In this document: positions 1-8,577 of the stretch, piece by piece
Layout: each line of letters starts with the position of its first letter
Numbering within the stretch: the stretch's first letter is position 1
Source of the DNA: Blautia wexlerae DSM 19850
Lineage (GTDB): Bacteria > Bacillota > Clostridia > Lachnospirales > Lachnospiraceae
DNA: 64,000 nt
Reading direction: 5' to 3'
Assembly (NCBI RefSeq): GCF_025148125.1
Contig: NZ_CP102267.1
Location: 1,052,001 to 1,116,000, forward strand
Notes under the pieces: generated by a model
Seen by the model: only the letters and a program-made list of their open reading frames with translations
Database searches by the model: none
Told to the model about the DNA's origin: nothing
Made by a program: the position numbers and the translations under genes

Positions 1-1314
1 GGCACCGGAGAATCCTGCGTTGGCACTGTCATCCCACTGCATTGGAGTTCTGGCATTGTCACGACCTTTGTAGCCGATCGCTGCCATCATTTCTTCCTCG
101 GTCATTTTGCCCTGTTCCGTTAATTCGTGGAAAGCATTGATACTTTCGAGGTCGCGGAAGTTTTCGAGAGTGTTGAACGGGCAGTTTGTCATACCAAGCT
201 CTTCACCCTGATATACGTAAGGAGTACCCTGCATCATATGAATACAGGTTGCAAGCATTTTTGCAGAGATTTCTCTGTATTCATCGCTGTCGTTACCGAA
301 ACGGGAAACGCTTCTTGGCTGGTCGTGGTTCTCCCAGTAAAGGCTGTTCCATGCAATGTCCTGGAGACCTTTCTGCCAGCGGGTAAGAATTTTTTTGAGG
401 TCACGAAGATCCATTTTTCTGGTTGTCCATTTGCCGGCTTTTTCATCGCTGTCAACATCCATATGTTCAAACTGGAATACCATGTTCAGTTCTTTTTCGT
501 CGCTTCTTGCGTATTTCTTTGCTTCTTCGAGAGTAACACCGGAGCATTCACCTACTGTGATGGTATCTGCATTGTTTAATGCTTTCTGACGCATTTCCTG
601 AAGGTATTCATGTACATGAGGACCGTTTGCAGATACATTAAATGTTGCATATCCGTTGATTCCAGGTTCTTTGTCCGGGAGTTCTGGCTGCTCTTTGGAG
701 ATCAGGCTGATAACGTCCATACGGAATCCATCAACACCTTTTTCCAGCCACCAGTTCATCATGTCGAAAACTTCCTGACGTACGACCGGGTTGTCCCAGT
801 TGAGGTCTGGCTGCTTTTTAGAGAACAGATGCAGGAAATACATATCTGTTGTTTTATCATATTCCCATGCAGGACCGGAGAAGCAGGAGCCCCAGTTGTT
901 CGGAAGGCTGCCGTCTTCTTTTGCAGGACGCCAGATATAGTAATCTCTGTATGGATTGTCTGTGGATTTACGGCTCTCGATAAACCATTTGTGCTCGTCA
1001 GAAGTATGGTTTACAACAAGGTCCATCATAATTTTGATGCCTTTTTCGTGAGCTGTAGCGAGCATACGGTCGAAGTCTTCCATTGTTCCGAATTCGTCCA
1101 TGATATCCTGATAATCACTGATATCGTATCCGTTATCATCATTCGGTGATTTGTAAACAGGAGAGAGCCAGATAACATCAACACCAAGCTCTTTTAAGTA
1201 GTCAAGTTTGCTTGTGATACCGTTCAGATCACCGATACCATCTCCGTTGCTGTCGCAGAAGCTGCGAGGATAAATCTGATATACGACGCTTTCTTTCCAC
1301 CATCTTTTTTCCAT
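1..1314 (-). CDS. GH13 alpha-glucosidase (oligo-1,6-glucosidase type), 3' end cut by window
   Basis: Cytoplasmic glycoside hydrolase expected to release glucose from alpha-linked oligosaccharides such as isomaltose or sucrose. The first 438 codons are present; the C-terminus lies outside the window. The GH13 signature regions are all seen: DLVVNHTS, then GFRMDV with the nucleophile Asp near residue 199, TVGECS with the acid Glu near 255, and WENHDQP near 330. The N-terminus (KRWWKESVVYQIYPRSF, then DSNGDGIGDLNGI) is classical for the oligo-1,6-glucosidase/MalL branch. Start ATG is at 1312-1314 and an AGGAGG ribosome site sits just upstream. No signal peptide is present. It is transcribed away from the lipid kinase at 1665. 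Trehalose-6-phosphate hydrolase is the main alternative, and the exact substrate cannot be fixed here. Confidence 0.93.
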   Translation of the reverse strand, partial: MEKRWWKESVVYQIYPRSFCDSNGDGIGDLNGITSKLDYLKELGVDVIWLSPVYKSPNDDNGYDISDYQDIMDEFGTMEDFDRMLATAHEKGIKIMMDLVVNHTSDEHKWFIESRKSTDNPYRDYYIWRPAKEDGSLPNNWGSCFSGPAWEYDKTTDMYFLHLFSKKQPDLNWDNPVVRQEVFDMMNWWLEKGVDGFRMDVISLISKEQPELPDKEPGINGYATFNVSANGPHVHEYLQEMRQKALNNADTITVGECSGVTLEEAKKYARSDEKELNMVFQFEHMDVDSDEKAGKWTTRKMDLRDLKKILTRWQKGLQDIAWNSLYWENHDQPRSVSRFGNDSDEYREISAKMLATCIHMMQGTPYVYQGEELGMTNCPFNTLENFRDLESINAFHELTEQGKMTEEEMMAAIGYKGRDNARTPMQWDDSANAGFSGA

Positions 1315-1664
1315 TGTAAAAACCTCCTGAAATGATTTATTTTATAAGTTTTTATGTTTAAGTTTTATTGACTGCTGTGGTGCTGAAATTGCACCACAAC
1401 ATATTCTACCTACATTATAAATACTTTTTGAGAAAAATGCTTTCAATATTTTGACGGATTTGTATATTATTTTGACTTCTTGCATGAAAATTGATATAGA
1501 ATAGAAAACAGTAATAAATATGTGGCGATCACAAGGATTTTGGTTGGCTGTGCTCTTGTATGTGGAAGCCAAATATTGTATAGTATAGATACTATAGCGT
1601 TTCCAGAGAGTATCTGGATAAAGAATATTTTGGGCAGTGAAAACAGATATAATTGTGAGGAAAA
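1315..1664. promoter_or_regulatory. Divergent intergenic region with an operator-like inverted repeat
   Basis: This 350-base gap separates the alpha-glucosidase (minus) from the lipid kinase (plus). It holds an inverted repeat at 1376-1398, TGTGGTGC - 7 bases - GCACCACA, lying in the leader of the glucosidase. A possible minus-strand -10 (TATAAT on that strand) is at 1414-1419, but its -35 is poorly spaced. The repeat has no T-tract, so an operator for a sugar-responsive regulator is more likely than a terminator. No convincing gene is present. Confidence 0.5.
1472..1500 (+). promoter_or_regulatory. Sigma-A promoter for the lipid kinase
   Basis: TTGACT at 1472-1477, a 17-base spacer and TATAGA at 1495-1500. 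The predicted transcript would have a leader of roughly 155 bases before the kinase start at 1665. Confidence 0.55.
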
Positions 1665-2630
1665 ATGAGAAGAATACAGATTATTGTAAATAACGGAGCG
1701 GGAACGGGGCAGGCGCACCGGGTATGGAATGAGACACAGCGTCTGCTTCGCGGGTATAAAATAAAATATGTGGCGCATACAACCAGATATCAGGGACATG
1801 CGACGAAGCTGGCAGAGAAGATTTCTTCCATGAAGGGTGATGACCCTATTTATCTGATCGTAGTTGGCGGCGATGGAACGCTCAACGAGGTTCTGAATGG
1901 AATTACAGATTTTGACAGAGTACGGCTTGGAGTAATTCCGACAGGTTCGGGAAATGATTTTGGCAGAAACTTAAAATTGCCAAAAACACCGAAAGAAAGC
2001 CTGAAACAAATCTGCGCCAGTATCAGAAAAGACCAGCGGGGAGAAGAACTTTACAGGATAGATCTTGGTCAGGTAAGCTGGGAAGGGTGTGAAAAGCCGA
2101 GAATTTTTGGCATCAGTGCAGGACTTGGACTGGATGCACTGGTGTGTAAGAAAGCTTTGCATTCCAGACTGAAACAGGTTTTAAACCGCTTTCATCTGGG
2201 AAAACTTACATATCTTGCATTAACGGTCCAGTCACTTTTTACAATGGAAACTGCAAATGCAAAAGTGATAACAGAATATGGAGGATTTATCCTGCCGAAA
2301 ATGATCTTCGCAGCTGCCATGAATCTGCCGGCAGAAGGTGGTGGTGTCCCAATGGCGCCAAAGGCTTCGCCGGAGGATGGCAGACTGTCTTTGAGCAGCG
2401 CTTCCGGTATCGCAAAATGGCAGACCTTTTTTCTCCTTCCATTTCTGGTTGCAGCGAAGCAGGAGAGAATCAACGGATTCAATATCAGGGAAGAAAACGG
2501 GTTCAGAGTGCTGCTTGATAAACCGATGGTTCTTCATGCAGATGGAGAATATTGCGGAGATGTAACAAGGGTAGAATTCAGATGTCTGGAGAAGAGACTG
2601 TGGCTGTTGCATGAAAAAGAGGGGGATTAA
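1665..2630 (+). CDS. Diacylglycerol kinase family lipid kinase (DgkB/YegS type)
   Basis: Soluble lipid kinase of the DAGK catalytic family, 321 residues, the usual size. It is expected to phosphorylate diacylglycerol or a related lipid at the membrane and return it to phospholipid synthesis. The nucleotide-binding signature GGDGTLNEVLNG is at residues 68-79 and the second family motif PTGSGNDFGRN is near 92. The C-terminal half (AAMNLPAEGGGVPMAPKASP, then DGRLSL) matches the beta-sandwich domain. ATG at 1665 follows a GAGGA ribosome site. The next gene starts directly after the stop codon, so the two are cotranscribed. The exact lipid substrate (diacylglycerol, undecaprenol or other) is not shown by the sequence. 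Confidence 0.88.
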   Translation: MRRIQIIVNNGAGTGQAHRVWNETQRLLRGYKIKYVAHTTRYQGHATKLAEKISSMKGDDPIYLIVVGGDGTLNEVLNGITDFDRVRLGVIPTGSGNDFGRNLKLPKTPKESLKQICASIRKDQRGEELYRIDLGQVSWEGCEKPRIFGISAGLGLDALVCKKALHSRLKQVLNRFHLGKLTYLALTVQSLFTMETANAKVITEYGGFILPKMIFAAAMNLPAEGGGVPMAPKASPEDGRLSLSSASGIAKWQTFFLLPFLVAAKQERINGFNIREENGFRVLLDKPMVLHADGEYCGDVTRVEFRCLEKRLWLLHEKEGD

Positions 2631-4202
2631 ATGGGAAATTATTTGAATCCGGATAACTCCAAATTTCAGGAAGCACTCAATTCTGATATTTATGTAGATA
2701 AGACGGGTTTGATACGGTATACAAATTCTGTTTTACACACTTTACAGAAGAACATATGTGTCAGCAGACCAAGACGTTTCGGAAAGTCTATGGCTGCAAA
2801 TATGCTGACAGCATATTACAGTAAAGGGTGCGATTCAAAAGAGTTATTTTCTAATCTTAAAATTGCAAAAGACACAGATTTTGAAAAATATCTCAATAAA
2901 TATGATACGATTTTTTTGAATATGCAGGATTTTTTGAGTCGCAGTAATAATATTCAGGAGCTAATGGAACGAGTCAGGAAAATTGTATTGCGAGAGCTGA
3001 GAAGCGCTTATCCGGACGTGGATTTTTTTGATGAAAATGACTTGATTGAATCTATGCAGGATGTCTATGCTTACAGCAGATGTCCTTTTGTGGTTATTAT
3101 TGATGAATGGGATTGTATTTTTCGTGAGTATAAGCAGGATAAAGAAGCACAGGAGAAATATCTTGACTTTTTACGGGATTTACTAAAGGATAAAGGCTAT
3201 ATCCATCTGGCTTATATGACAGGTATTCTTCCTGTTAAGAAGTACGGAACACATTCTGCTTTGAATATGTTTGATGAATTTTCTATGTTGAATCCAGGAC
3301 CTCTGGGTGAGTATGTGGGATTTACTGAGGATGAAGTTCAGACATTGTGCGCAAAGTATCAGATGGATATGGAAGAGATTAAAAACTGGTATGATGGCTA
3401 TTCATTTAAGGGAGTTGCCTCTGTATATAGTCCGCGTTCTGTTGTGAGCAGCATGAGACTGGGTGAGATTGGAAATTACTGGAATCAGACAGAGACCTTT
3501 GAAGCTTTGAAAGTTTACATAGAAATGAATTTTGAAGGTTTGAAGGATGATGTGTTAAGCATGATTGCAGGTGAAAGCATTCCGGTGAATACGGGAAGCT
3601 TTACAAATGATATGACAACGTTCAGAAATGAAGATGATGTTCTTACATTATTGGTGCATTTGGGATATCTGACATATGATTATGAAAATCGGTGTGTATC
3701 AATTCCAAATGCAGAAATACGTGAGGAATATGTTAATACGGTTTCGGTTGCTGACTGGGGCGAAGTATCAAAAGCACTGAAAAATTCAGCGGACACCTTA
3801 AAGGCAATCTGGCAAATGAGACCAAAGCAGGTTGCACAAGGGATAAAAGAGGCTCATTTTGAGACATCACATCTTCAATATAATGATGAAAATGCATTAA
3901 GCTACACGATTTCACTGGCACTCTATGCGGCCCGCAATTTTTATACAATGCACAGAGAACTGGCTGGTGGGAAAGGATTTGCAGATATTGTATTTATTCC
4001 AAGAAAAAAATTTCCGGATAAACCAGCAATGGTTGTGGAGTTAAAGTGGAATAAAAGCGCAGAGGGTGCAATTTCACAGATAAAAAATAAGGAATATTGC
4101 GCGAGTCTGGAAGAATATAAAGGTAATCTTTTGATGGTAGGTATCAACTATAATAAGAAAACAAGGGAACATACTTGTATAATAGAAGAATATAAAAAAT
4201 AA
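2631..4202 (+). CDS. AAA-ATPase-like / PD-(D/E)XK nuclease-like protein (DUF1703 type)
   Basis: A 523-residue protein of the widespread AAA-ATPase_like plus PDDEXK_9 family. The P-loop-like motif SRPRRFGKS is at residues 45-53, and a Walker B-like strand VVIIDEWD is near 153. The C-terminus carries GKGFADIVFIPR followed by AMVVELKWNKS, the Asp ... Glu-x-Lys core of a PD-(D/E)XK fold. The ATG abuts the stop of the lipid kinase, with GAGGGGG as ribosome site inside that gene, so translation is probably coupled. Proteins of this family are multi-copy in gut Firmicutes and Bacteroidetes and their role is not established. Mobile or defence functions have been suggested. No link to lipid metabolism is evident. 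Confidence 0.85.
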   Translation: MGNYLNPDNSKFQEALNSDIYVDKTGLIRYTNSVLHTLQKNICVSRPRRFGKSMAANMLTAYYSKGCDSKELFSNLKIAKDTDFEKYLNKYDTIFLNMQDFLSRSNNIQELMERVRKIVLRELRSAYPDVDFFDENDLIESMQDVYAYSRCPFVVIIDEWDCIFREYKQDKEAQEKYLDFLRDLLKDKGYIHLAYMTGILPVKKYGTHSALNMFDEFSMLNPGPLGEYVGFTEDEVQTLCAKYQMDMEEIKNWYDGYSFKGVASVYSPRSVVSSMRLGEIGNYWNQTETFEALKVYIEMNFEGLKDDVLSMIAGESIPVNTGSFTNDMTTFRNEDDVLTLLVHLGYLTYDYENRCVSIPNAEIREEYVNTVSVADWGEVSKALKNSADTLKAIWQMRPKQVAQGIKEAHFETSHLQYNDENALSYTISLALYAARNFYTMHRELAGGKGFADIVFIPRKKFPDKPAMVVELKWNKSAEGAISQIKNKEYCASLEEYKGNLLMVGINYNKKTREHTCIIEEYKK

Positions 4203-4224
4203 GAAAGCGAGAGAGTAGAAAATA

Positions 4225-5073
4225 ATGAGTTACGCAGATGATGTATTTATAAAAATGTGCCAGGATATCCTGGAGAATGGTACGAGCACAGAAGGAGAGA
4301 AGGTCCGCCCGGTGTGGGAGGACGGAACACCTGCCTACACAATTAAGAAATTTGGTGTGGTAAACAGATATGACCTTCGAAAAGAATTTCCGGCTATGAC
4401 ACTCAGACGTACTGCATTAAGGAGCGCCATGGATGAGATTCTCTGGATCTGGCAGAAGAAATCCAATAACATCCATGAGCTTCACAGTCATATCTGGGAT
4501 AGCTGGGCAGATGAAAATGGTTCTATCGGTAAAGCTTACGGATATCAGCTTGGAGTGAAACATCAGTATAAAGAAGGCATGATGGATCAGGTAGACAGAG
4601 TCATCTATGATCTGAAAAACAATCCATTCAGCCGTAGGATCATGACAAATATTTATGTGCATCAGGATCTGCATGAGATGAACCTGTATCCATGTGCATA
4701 CTCTATGACATTTAATGTAACTCAGACACCGGGAAATGAGAAACTGACATTGAATGCAATCCTCAATCAGCGTTCACAGGATATTCTTACGGCAAATAAC
4801 TGGAATGTCTGCCAGTATGCAATTCTGCTTATGATGATCGCACAGGTATGTGATATGGAAGCTGGAGAGCTGCTTCATGTAGTTGCTGACTGCCATATCT
4901 ATGACCGTCACATTCCTGTGGTAAAAGAAATGATCAAGAGAAAACCTTATCCGGCACCAATCGTTAAACTTAATCCGGAAGTGAAAGACTTCTATCAGTT
5001 TACAACGGATGATCTGATTGTAGAGAACTATGAGACATGGCCGCAGATTAAGAATATTCCAGTGGCTATTTAA
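4225..5073 (+). CDS. thyA: Thymidylate synthase
   Basis: Converts dUMP to dTMP using methylene-tetrahydrofolate, producing dihydrofolate. It has 282 residues. The nucleophile lies in YPCAY (Cys157), which replaces the more usual PCH context, followed by the nucleotide-binding stretch LNQRSQDILTANNWNV and the late motif DCHIYDRHI. Sequence around the active site is divergent from E. coli ThyA but typical of clostridial versions. It is followed 125 bases later by dihydrofolate reductase, which recycles the dihydrofolate made here; this context confirms the call. Confidence 0.93.
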   Translation: MSYADDVFIKMCQDILENGTSTEGEKVRPVWEDGTPAYTIKKFGVVNRYDLRKEFPAMTLRRTALRSAMDEILWIWQKKSNNIHELHSHIWDSWADENGSIGKAYGYQLGVKHQYKEGMMDQVDRVIYDLKNNPFSRRIMTNIYVHQDLHEMNLYPCAYSMTFNVTQTPGNEKLTLNAILNQRSQDILTANNWNVCQYAILLMMIAQVCDMEAGELLHVVADCHIYDRHIPVVKEMIKRKPYPAPIVKLNPEVKDFYQFTTDDLIVENYETWPQIKNIPVAI

Positions 5074-5198
5074 TTTTGTTACTGATTTATGAAATACAAA
5101 GAGATAGTAGTTTTATTTATTAGATAGCTTACAGTACTGGAGCAAATACCTTTAAAAGAACGAAACTATAGAAAACAAGTAAGAGAGGAAAATTTATA

Positions 5199-5690
5199 AT
5201 GAATGTTATTGTAGCAGCAGATCAGAACTGGGGAATTGGCAAGGACAACAAGCTTCTGGTAAGTATTCCGGCAGATATGAAAATGTTTCGTGAAGAAACA
5301 AGTGGAAAAGTAGTTGTAATGGGCAGAAAAACGCTGGAAAGCTTTCCAAATGGCCTGCCTCTGAAAAACAGAACTAACATTGTAATCACAAAAAATAAAG
5401 ATTATGACGCAAAAGGTGCGATCGTAGTACACAGCATTGAAGAGGCACTGGAAGAAATAAAGAAATATCCGACAGAAGATGTTTACTGTATTGGCGGTGA
5501 CAGTATTTATGAACAGATGCTCCCATACTGTGATGTGGCACACGTTACAAAGATTGACTTCGCTTACGAAGCAGACAGCCACTTCCCGAATCTGGATGAA
5601 GATGATGAATGGGAGATTACGGCAGAGAGCGATGAGCAGACATATTTTGACCTGGAATACCAGTTTGTGAAGTATGAGAGAAAGAAATAA
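5199..5690 (+). CDS. folA: Dihydrofolate reductase
   Basis: NADPH-dependent reduction of dihydrofolate to tetrahydrofolate, 163 residues. The N-terminus shows the canonical AADQNWGIGKDNKL loop (Met20-loop equivalent), then VVVMGRKTLESFP and NIVITKN of the cofactor fold, and VYCIGGDSIYEQML near residue 95. The start ATG at 5199 follows AAGAGAGG at a good distance. It pairs functionally with thyA upstream. The gene is full length with no visible resistance-type insertion. Confidence 0.95.
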   Translation: MNVIVAADQNWGIGKDNKLLVSIPADMKMFREETSGKVVVMGRKTLESFPNGLPLKNRTNIVITKNKDYDAKGAIVVHSIEEALEEIKKYPTEDVYCIGGDSIYEQMLPYCDVAHVTKIDFAYEADSHFPNLDEDDEWEITAESDEQTYFDLEYQFVKYERKK

Positions 5691-5776
5691 GACAGAAAAT
5701 AAAAGATTGACGGCAATAACGAGCAAGCCAGGAAAAGAAAATCAGAATAGCCGGCTTTGAGAGACAAAATAAATGT

Positions 5777-5919
5777 GTAACTGTTCAGTACCTTCACAGT
5801 TACGAGTCAAAATCCATTAAAAATCGCCTTCGGCGATGGGATTTTGACTTGTATGTCTCGGGATTTTGGCATGTTCATGCCAAAACACCTCGCGGGATAG
5901 TAGACTGCTGAATAGTTAC
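5777..5919. repeat. 143-base structured interspersed repeat, copy 1
   Basis: Copy 1 of a repeat whose second copy is at 35358-35500 in the opposite orientation. It contains a terminal hairpin (5777-5803, GTAACTGT paired with ACAGTTAC), a long stem with GTCAAAATCC paired with GGATTTTGAC enclosing ATCGCC/GGCGAT, and a third hairpin TTTTGGCAT/ATGCCAAAA. Outer ends are inverted repeats (GTAACTGTTCAG; GTAACTATTCAG on the other strand). It lies between folA and the ilvE terminator and codes for nothing recognisable. Confidence 0.85.
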
Positions 5920-5936
5920 AGAAATGTTTAAACAAA

Positions 5937-5975
5937 AAATCCTGCAGAAACAAGAAACGGTGTTCTGCAGGATTT
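5937..5975 (-). terminator. Rho-independent terminator of ilvE
   Basis: A 13-base-pair perfect stem (AAATCCTGCAGAA with TTCTGCAGGATTT) and a 13-base loop, followed by a T-rich stretch on the minus strand. It may also stop plus-strand transcripts from folA. Confidence 0.85.
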
Positions 5976-5992
5976 GCTATTTACAGAAAAAA

Positions 5993-7018
5993 TTATTCGA
6001 TAACCTTTAACCATCCTTCAGGAGCCTGGATACGTCCCATCTGGATTCCTGTTAATGTATCATAGAGTTTCTGGATAACCGGACCCATTTTCTCCATTCC
6101 GCTTGGGAAACAGATTTCTTTACCATGGTCAACAATCTTTCCGACAGGAGAGATAACTGCAGCAGTACCGCAGAGACCACATTCAGCGAAATCTTTCACT
6201 TCATCGAAGTATATTTCTCTTTCCTCAGCTTCTAATCCCAGGTATTCCTTGGCAACATAGATTAAGGAACGACGTGTGATAGAAGGAAGGATACTGTTGG
6301 ACTTCGGTGTGACAACTTTGCCGTCTTTTGTAACGAAGATGAAGTTAGCACCGCCTGTTTCTTCTACTTTGGTACGTGTAGCTGCATCAAGATACATGTT
6401 CTCATCGAATCCGTTTTTGTGAGCATCTACGATTGCATGTAAGCTCATTGCATAGTTAAGACCTGCTTTGATATGGCCTGTTCCATGAGGTGCAGCGCGG
6501 TCGAAATCACTGACACGGATTGTGATCGGTTTAGCACCACCTTTGAAGTATGGTCCTACAGGTGTAGTGAATACACGGAACATATACTCATCAGCAGGTT
6601 TTACACCGATAACCGGGTTAGTACCCATCATATATGGACGAACATATAAAGTTGCGCCTGAACCGTATGGCGGAACATATGCTGCGTTAGCTTTTACAGT
6701 CTGAACAATTGCATCAACAAAACGGTCTTCCGGGAATACAGGCATCTCAAGTCTCTTTGCTGAGTTTGCCATACGTTCTGCATTTAAGTCAGGACGGAAA
6801 GTAACGATATGTCCGTCTTCTGTAGTGTAAGCCTTCATTCCTTCGAAAACTGTCTGCGCATACTGGAAAACACCTGCACATTCGTTCAGTGTTACATTAG
6901 GATCTGTTGTCAGTTCTCCGGCATCCCATGCGCCGTCTTTGAATTTAGATACATAACGATAATCGGTCTGTACGTAACCGAAGCCTAAGCTGCTCCAGTC
7001 GATATTCTTTTTTTCCAT
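5993..7018 (-). CDS. ilvE: Branched-chain-amino-acid aminotransferase
   Basis: Pyridoxal-phosphate fold-type IV transaminase interconverting Leu, Ile, Val and their 2-oxo acids, 341 residues. Family marks include VFEGMKAYTTEDG at the N-terminus, FRPDLNAERM, the PLP lysine in HIKAGLNYAM (Lys184), and the EETGGANFIF plus GLCGTAAVISPVG motifs of the phosphate-binding cup. ATG at 7016-7018 follows GGAGGAAAGA. The promoter is at 7088-7116. Single-gene transcription unit ending at the hairpin at 5937-5975. CodY, encoded in this window, commonly controls ilvE in Firmicutes, but only a weak CodY-like site is seen near 7123. Confidence 0.95.
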   Translation of the reverse strand: MEKKNIDWSSLGFGYVQTDYRYVSKFKDGAWDAGELTTDPNVTLNECAGVFQYAQTVFEGMKAYTTEDGHIVTFRPDLNAERMANSAKRLEMPVFPEDRFVDAIVQTVKANAAYVPPYGSGATLYVRPYMMGTNPVIGVKPADEYMFRVFTTPVGPYFKGGAKPITIRVSDFDRAAPHGTGHIKAGLNYAMSLHAIVDAHKNGFDENMYLDAATRTKVEETGGANFIFVTKDGKVVTPKSNSILPSITRRSLIYVAKEYLGLEAEEREIYFDEVKDFAECGLCGTAAVISPVGKIVDHGKEICFPSGMEKMGPVIQKLYDTLTGIQMGRIQAPEGWLKVIE

Positions 7019-7087
7019 AATGAATCTTTCCTCCGTTCACACATATTTACAGTATTTACAAGTGTGATTACTGTTTATCTCTTTACC

Positions 7088-7116
7088 ATTGTAAAACTTT
7101 TGTCTGCTAAGTTCAA
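7088..7116 (-). promoter_or_regulatory. Sigma-A promoter of ilvE
   Basis: On the minus strand, TTGAAC (7111-7116), a 17-base spacer and TACAAT (7088-7093). The transcript would start near 7081, giving a leader of about 60 bases. Just upstream (about 7123-7146) is an AT-rich near-palindrome that only loosely resembles a CodY box. Confidence 0.6.
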
Positions 7117-7153
7117 TGGGAAATTTCCAATTTTAATGAAAAATTGAAAAATC

Positions 7154-7175
7154 GTTACTGTTCACATACAGTAAC
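7154..7175. repeat. Solo hairpin related to the 143-base repeat end
   Basis: GTTACTGT and ACAGTAAC flank a 6-base loop. The arms match the terminal hairpin of the structured repeat seen at 35358-35500 and 52211-52237. It is placed between the ilvE promoter and the promoter of the xpaC-like gene, and could also act as a weak terminator. Confidence 0.6.
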
Positions 7176-7191
7176 AAAAAATCCGGCAGTC

Positions 7192-7220
7192 TTGTTTTTT
7201 ATAGAGGATTTCGCTATAAT
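7192..7220 (+). promoter_or_regulatory. Promoter of the xpaC-telA operon
   Basis: TTGTTT (7192-7197), a 17-base spacer and a consensus TATAAT (7215-7220). The start site would fall near 7227. That makes the ATG at 7233 almost leaderless and favours the ATG at 7245. Confidence 0.6.
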
Positions 7221-7244
7221 ATGGAATAGAAAATGGAGGAAAAT

Positions 7245-8543
7245 ATGAGCGAGAATTTTGATGAATTAGGAGAACTTGGAGACAAAATAAAAAAGATCAT
7301 AGACACAGCAGTTTCTACTAAAGATTACCGCCAGATGACCGAGGATATTAAGCAGACGGTGGGACAGACTGTTAACAGCGCAGTAAATTCTGCTGTAGAT
7401 TCCGGAAGCGAGGCAATCAAAAATGGTCTGAATAATGTATTTGGAACCGGAAACAGTCAGTCCGGTGATTCCGGGGTATACCGCAATAAAACAAAAGAAT
7501 TTGAAGAAAAGCGCAGGCGGGAGCGTGAACAGGAGCAGGAACGTCAGAGAATTGAGAAGGAGAAAGCAAAAGAGAAGATGCTGACTCTTTATGAAAGGAA
7601 CACCGGGGGAAGAATGAAAGGTATGATGATTGCTGTTTCAGGTGGAATCCTTGCCAGTGGAATGGGACTGGGAACTCTGGTCCTCAGCATCTTTGGAGCG
7701 GTGGGACATATGAGTTCTCTTGTGACCGGTGGAACCTGTTTTATGGCAGTCGGAGCTTTGACAGGAGTGGGACTTCTCGCAGGCGGCATTAAAAAACTGG
7801 GTAAACTGGAACGTTTTCAGAAGTATATTGATACACTGGGAAATCACACATACTGTAATTTTGAACAATTGTCAGCAGCAGTAAATAAGCCGGTGAAATT
7901 CGTTAAAAAAGATATTAAAAAGATGATTGATGACAGATGGTTCCGTCAGGGACATATTGATGAACAGGAAACCTGTCTGATTACCAGTAATGAGACTTAT
8001 CTGCAATATACGCAGACGCAGAAGGCACTTGAGCAGAAGAAACAGGAAGAAGAAAAACATCAGGCTGAACAGGAGAGAAACAGAAAGAACACACCGCCCG
8101 AAGTACAGGAAGTGCTGAATAAAGGAAATGAATTTCTGGATAAGATCCACAGGAGCAACGATGCGATTCCGGGAGAGGAGATTTCTGCAAAAATATCCAG
8201 AATGGAACTGATCGTGGAGAAGATTTTTGAACGGGCGCAGAAGCATCCGGAGATTATTCCGGATCTGAAGAAACTGATGAATTATTATCTGCCCATGACA
8301 GTAAAGCTGCTGGATGCATATGAAGAAATGGATCAGCAGCCTGTGCAGGGAGAGAATATCCAGGCATCCAAAAAGGAGATAGAGGATACACTGGATACAC
8401 TGAATCAGGCATTTGAAAAACTTCTGGATTCTGTCTTTCAGGATACTGCGTGGGATGTTTCAAGTGATATTTCAGTGCTTCATACGCTGCTTGCACAGGA
8501 AGGTCTGACAGATGATGACTTTGCAAAAATGAAAAAGAACTGA
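7245..8543 (+). CDS. XpaC-like membrane protein (5-bromo-4-chloroindolyl phosphate hydrolysis family)
   Basis: About 432 residues. The N-terminus is polar and low-complexity. A highly charged Glu/Arg coiled-coil stretch follows (about 75-115), then two Gly-rich membrane segments (about 125-180) and a long helical, Lys/Glu-rich C-terminal region with a coiled coil. This layout and the FEQLSAAVNKPVKFVKKDI segment match the XpaC family, whose biochemical role is unknown. I chose ATG 7245 because GGAGGA at 7235-7240 is spaced correctly for it. The in-frame ATG at 7233 lies almost at the predicted transcript start and overlaps that site. The TelA-like gene follows 34 bases downstream, the usual partner of this family, suggesting a joint membrane-stress function. 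Confidence 0.75.
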   Translation: MSENFDELGELGDKIKKIIDTAVSTKDYRQMTEDIKQTVGQTVNSAVNSAVDSGSEAIKNGLNNVFGTGNSQSGDSGVYRNKTKEFEEKRRREREQEQERQRIEKEKAKEKMLTLYERNTGGRMKGMMIAVSGGILASGMGLGTLVLSIFGAVGHMSSLVTGGTCFMAVGALTGVGLLAGGIKKLGKLERFQKYIDTLGNHTYCNFEQLSAAVNKPVKFVKKDIKKMIDDRWFRQGHIDEQETCLITSNETYLQYTQTQKALEQKKQEEEKHQAEQERNRKNTPPEVQEVLNKGNEFLDKIHRSNDAIPGEEISAKISRMELIVEKIFERAQKHPEIIPDLKKLMNYYLPMTVKLLDAYEEMDQQPVQGENIQASKKEIEDTLDTLNQAFEKLLDSVFQDTAWDVSSDISVLHTLLAQEGLTDDDFAKMKKN

Positions 8544-8577
8544 AAATAAAAAAGGATAAAAAGGAGCGGCAGAGGAC

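Noticed and set aside
7123..7146. CodY box upstream of ilvE
   Set aside because: The AT-rich near-palindrome matches the 15-base consensus at only about 10 positions and lacks the central CWG core alignment.
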